Shown here in pieces: positions 60,154 through 64,000 of a DNA stretch of 64,000 nucleotides (its first letter is position 1; each line of letters starts with the position of its first letter). Location: assembly GCF_023660105.1 (NCBI RefSeq), contig NZ_JAMHGA010000038.1, positions 124,001 to 188,000 on the forward strand, given 5' to 3'. The notes beneath the pieces were generated by a model. It searched no databases. It was not told where the DNA came from and saw only the letters and a program-made list of their open reading frames with translations. This DNA comes from Desulfovibrio aminophilus (lineage in GTDB: Bacteria; Desulfobacterota; Desulfovibrionia; Desulfovibrionales; Desulfovibrionaceae). Both the position numbers and the translations under genes were made by a program.

Positions 60154-61590
60154 ATGCTGCAACTTCAGCGACTGACCGAGAGCATCGTCGCCCGCATCAA
60201 CGTCAACCTGCGCAAGCACGGCTTCGACGCGGGCAAGTCCCTGCGGGACCAGATCCGCATGGACCAGTTCACCAACTTCTACGCCTTCTACGGGCTGACC
60301 TCCGAACACCCGCTCCTGTTCCGCTTCGAGCGCTCCAGCCTCTCGGGCAGCTACCTCCTGGGCAAGTGCGTGGTGCTCGACTCCATCGTCTACAAGAGCG
60401 ACGTGCGCGGCGACGAACTCAAGCGCCGCAACGGCCGCTTCGAGGTGGCGGGCATGCCCGTGCCCATGCACACGGACGAGAGCATCCACATCCGCGACAG
60501 CTACCTCATCAAGACCCTGGTGCACAACTTCTCCCACGATCCCATGTACCCGGAGAGCTTCCCGATCCACAACACGGCCTCGATGTTCTACGCCAACATC
60601 CACGGCTCGCCCTCCGAGGGCTGCTTCATGGGGGCCTTCTCCACCGTGGACCTGACCACGGTGCGCAACTGCGTCATCGGGGACTTCGCCTACGTGCAGA
60701 CCGGCGAGCTGTTCGGCGCGGAGGTCGAGCCCGGGCACATCTGGATCCGCTCGGAGGGGAACTTCGACTTCAGCTACAGGCACTCGAAAAGCGTGCTCAA
60801 GCGCTACGTTGGCTCCGAGCCGGGCAAACGCCCGGACGGGGTGTTCATGAAGTTCCTGGACCAGCGCAAGCCGGACTACGAGCGGGTCTTCGGCTATCTC
60901 TACGCCACGGAGCCGGAGCACACGGCCAAGGGCAGCTTCGTCAGCCGGTACAGCGTGGTCAAGGGCAAGAGCCACATCGGCGAGAACGCCCTGGTGGCGC
61001 AGCGGGCCTACGTCGAGGAGTCCTGGCTCGGCAAGGGGGCCAACGCCCAGGAGAACTGCTACATCCTGCACTCCCGGCTCGACGGCCTGGACGTGACCGC
61101 CCACGGCGGCAAGGTCATCCACACCCGCCTGGGCCGCAAGGTCTTCGTGGGCTTCAACGCCTTCCTGCGCGGCACGCCGGAGTTCAAGCTCAAGATCGGC
61201 GAGGGCTCCATCGTCATGCCCCACACCATCATCGACCTGCGGGAGCCCCTGGAGATTCCCCCGGCCACCCTGGTCTGGGGCTACGTGCGCAACGTCGAGG
61301 ACCTCAAGCGCAACAGCATCTCCATCGAGAACCTGCGCAAGGTGCGCGGCCGGATCAAAATCGGCGGGATGACCTTCACGGGGGAAGGCGAGGCGTTCGT
61401 CACCGGCTTCGCCGGACGCATCGAGCACATCCTGGAGGCCAACGGGGCCTTCTACGACGGCTTCGACAACGCGGGCCACGCCCAGATGACCCAGAACATC
61501 AAGTACAACATCATCCAGCCGTATTCCGACACGGACCTCATGGGCATCTATCCGAGCATGCGCATCTACCCCATGGAGTACCAGACCTGA
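60154..61590 (+). CDS. DUF4954-like left-handed beta-helix protein
   Basis: A 478-residue protein of the DUF4954 type. The middle and C-terminal parts show hexapeptide-like repeats of a left-handed beta-helix (TTVRNCVIGDFAYVQTGELF, HIGENALVAQRAYVEESWLG, KVFVGFNAFLRGTPEFKL), as in acyl- and nucleotidyltransferases, but no catalytic motif is evident. The N terminus is helical and basic. It ends the kinase-receiver operon and might be its effector, for example a sugar-nucleotide-binding or polysaccharide enzyme. Its 3' end is 16 bases from the convergent nifV-like gene. Confidence 0.8.
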   Translation: MLQLQRLTESIVARINVNLRKHGFDAGKSLRDQIRMDQFTNFYAFYGLTSEHPLLFRFERSSLSGSYLLGKCVVLDSIVYKSDVRGDELKRRNGRFEVAGMPVPMHTDESIHIRDSYLIKTLVHNFSHDPMYPESFPIHNTASMFYANIHGSPSEGCFMGAFSTVDLTTVRNCVIGDFAYVQTGELFGAEVEPGHIWIRSEGNFDFSYRHSKSVLKRYVGSEPGKRPDGVFMKFLDQRKPDYERVFGYLYATEPEHTAKGSFVSRYSVVKGKSHIGENALVAQRAYVEESWLGKGANAQENCYILHSRLDGLDVTAHGGKVIHTRLGRKVFVGFNAFLRGTPEFKLKIGEGSIVMPHTIIDLREPLEIPPATLVWGYVRNVEDLKRNSISIENLRKVRGRIKIGGMTFTGEGEAFVTGFAGRIEHILEANGAFYDGFDNAGHAQMTQNIKYNIIQPYSDTDLMGIYPSMRIYPMEYQT

Positions 61591-61606
61591 ACCGTTCCGC
61601 GCCGCC

Positions 61607-63824
<2,218 letters not shown>

Positions 63825-63862
63825 GCGCGCCCCGCACCCCCCAACCGAGAGGAGAAACGCAG

Positions 63863-64000
63863 ATGATCATGATTCGAGCCATCGTCCGGCCGGAAAAGAC
63901 CGACGCGGTGCTGGCGGCCCTTCTGGACGCCGGTTTCCCGGCCGTGACCAAGTTCGGCGTGGCCGGGCGCGGCAAGCAGCGGGGCATCAAGATCGGCGAG
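63863..64000 (+). CDS. nifI1: nitrogen regulatory PII-like protein NifI1 (cut by the window end)
   Basis: The first 46 codons of a PII-family protein (MIMIRAIVRPEKTDAVLA, then VAGRGKQRG). A glnB-like gene directly after nifH is the nifI1 arrangement of archaea and anaerobic bacteria, in which NifI1 and NifI2 inhibit nitrogenase when ammonia is available. GKQRG instead of the usual GxQKG start of the T-loop agrees with NifI1. GAGAGGAG precedes the ATG. The rest of the gene lies outside the window. Confidence 0.93.
   Translation, partial: MIMIRAIVRPEKTDAVLAALLDAGFPAVTKFGVAGRGKQRGIKIGE

Overview
The window is high-GC bacterial chromosome that reads as a sulfate reducer of the Desulfovibrio lineage. 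The evidence is a molybdenum-hydroxylase aldehyde oxidoreductase colinear with the Desulfovibrio gigas enzyme, an Rnf operon led by a multihaem cytochrome c, a psd-pssA-leuA gene order, several sigma-54-type systems, and the start of a nif cluster (nifV, nifH, nifI1). The genus cannot be fixed from this sequence. I see no insertion sequence, prophage, CRISPR array or rRNA. There is one tRNA, tRNA-Gly(GCC). Most genes lie in tight operons with ATGA or GTGA stop/start overlaps.

Layout. 1-1.6 kb: leuA (start only), pssA and psd, for leucine and phosphatidylethanolamine synthesis. 1.7-7 kb: a membrane hydrolase, a methyltransferase-like protein, then a cysteine-rich HxlR regulator divergent from a four-gene flavoenzyme operon, closed by a terminator shared with tRNA-Gly. 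7.3-15.5 kb: dksA, an NFACT protein, a lysozyme-like protein, a MutY with a complete Nudix box, gpmA, a 919-residue repeat/membrane protein with a CCHC zinc knuckle, and a MoaE-like protein. 15.5-22.7 kb: envelope genes (glycosyltransferase, MltB-like, TolC-like, rfbA), a MoaB/Mog-like gene, DUF523, DUF1614 and a 47-residue membrane protein. 22.8-30.4 kb: PilZ, GGDEF and HD-GYP proteins of c-di-GMP signalling, an RdgC split into two in-frame genes, a GDSL esterase and a YcaO protein.

31-41 kb: cytochrome c and rnfCDGEAB-apbE, followed by a NapH-like iron-sulfur membrane protein carrying a degenerate anti-sigma-kinase-like domain. RnfB is fused to a GltD-like flavin oxidoreductase, and RnfD appears to lack its flavinylation threonine.

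41-57 kb is the most unusual part. A MoeA-like protein and the aldehyde oxidoreductase Mop are followed by a terminator and then a nearly unbroken string of overlapping genes: a multi-cluster Fe-S redox fusion, a methyltransferase, a C-GCAxxG-C-C protein, a radical SAM enzyme, an AMP-forming ligase, an XdhC-like factor, a MocA-like NTP transferase with an HD domain, a histidine phosphatase, a sigma-54 activator with a cysteine-cluster PAS domain, and a NifX-like protein. A 38-base palindrome and a sigma-54 promoter then precede a SLC13/DASS anion transporter. I read this as a maturation and regulation locus for the molybdoenzyme plus a poorly characterised cofactor- or sulfur-handling pathway.

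57-64 kb: a histidine kinase, two receiver-only regulators and a DUF4954 beta-helix protein, then nifV divergent from nifH-nifI1, each with a sigma-54-type promoter and with inverted repeats between them.
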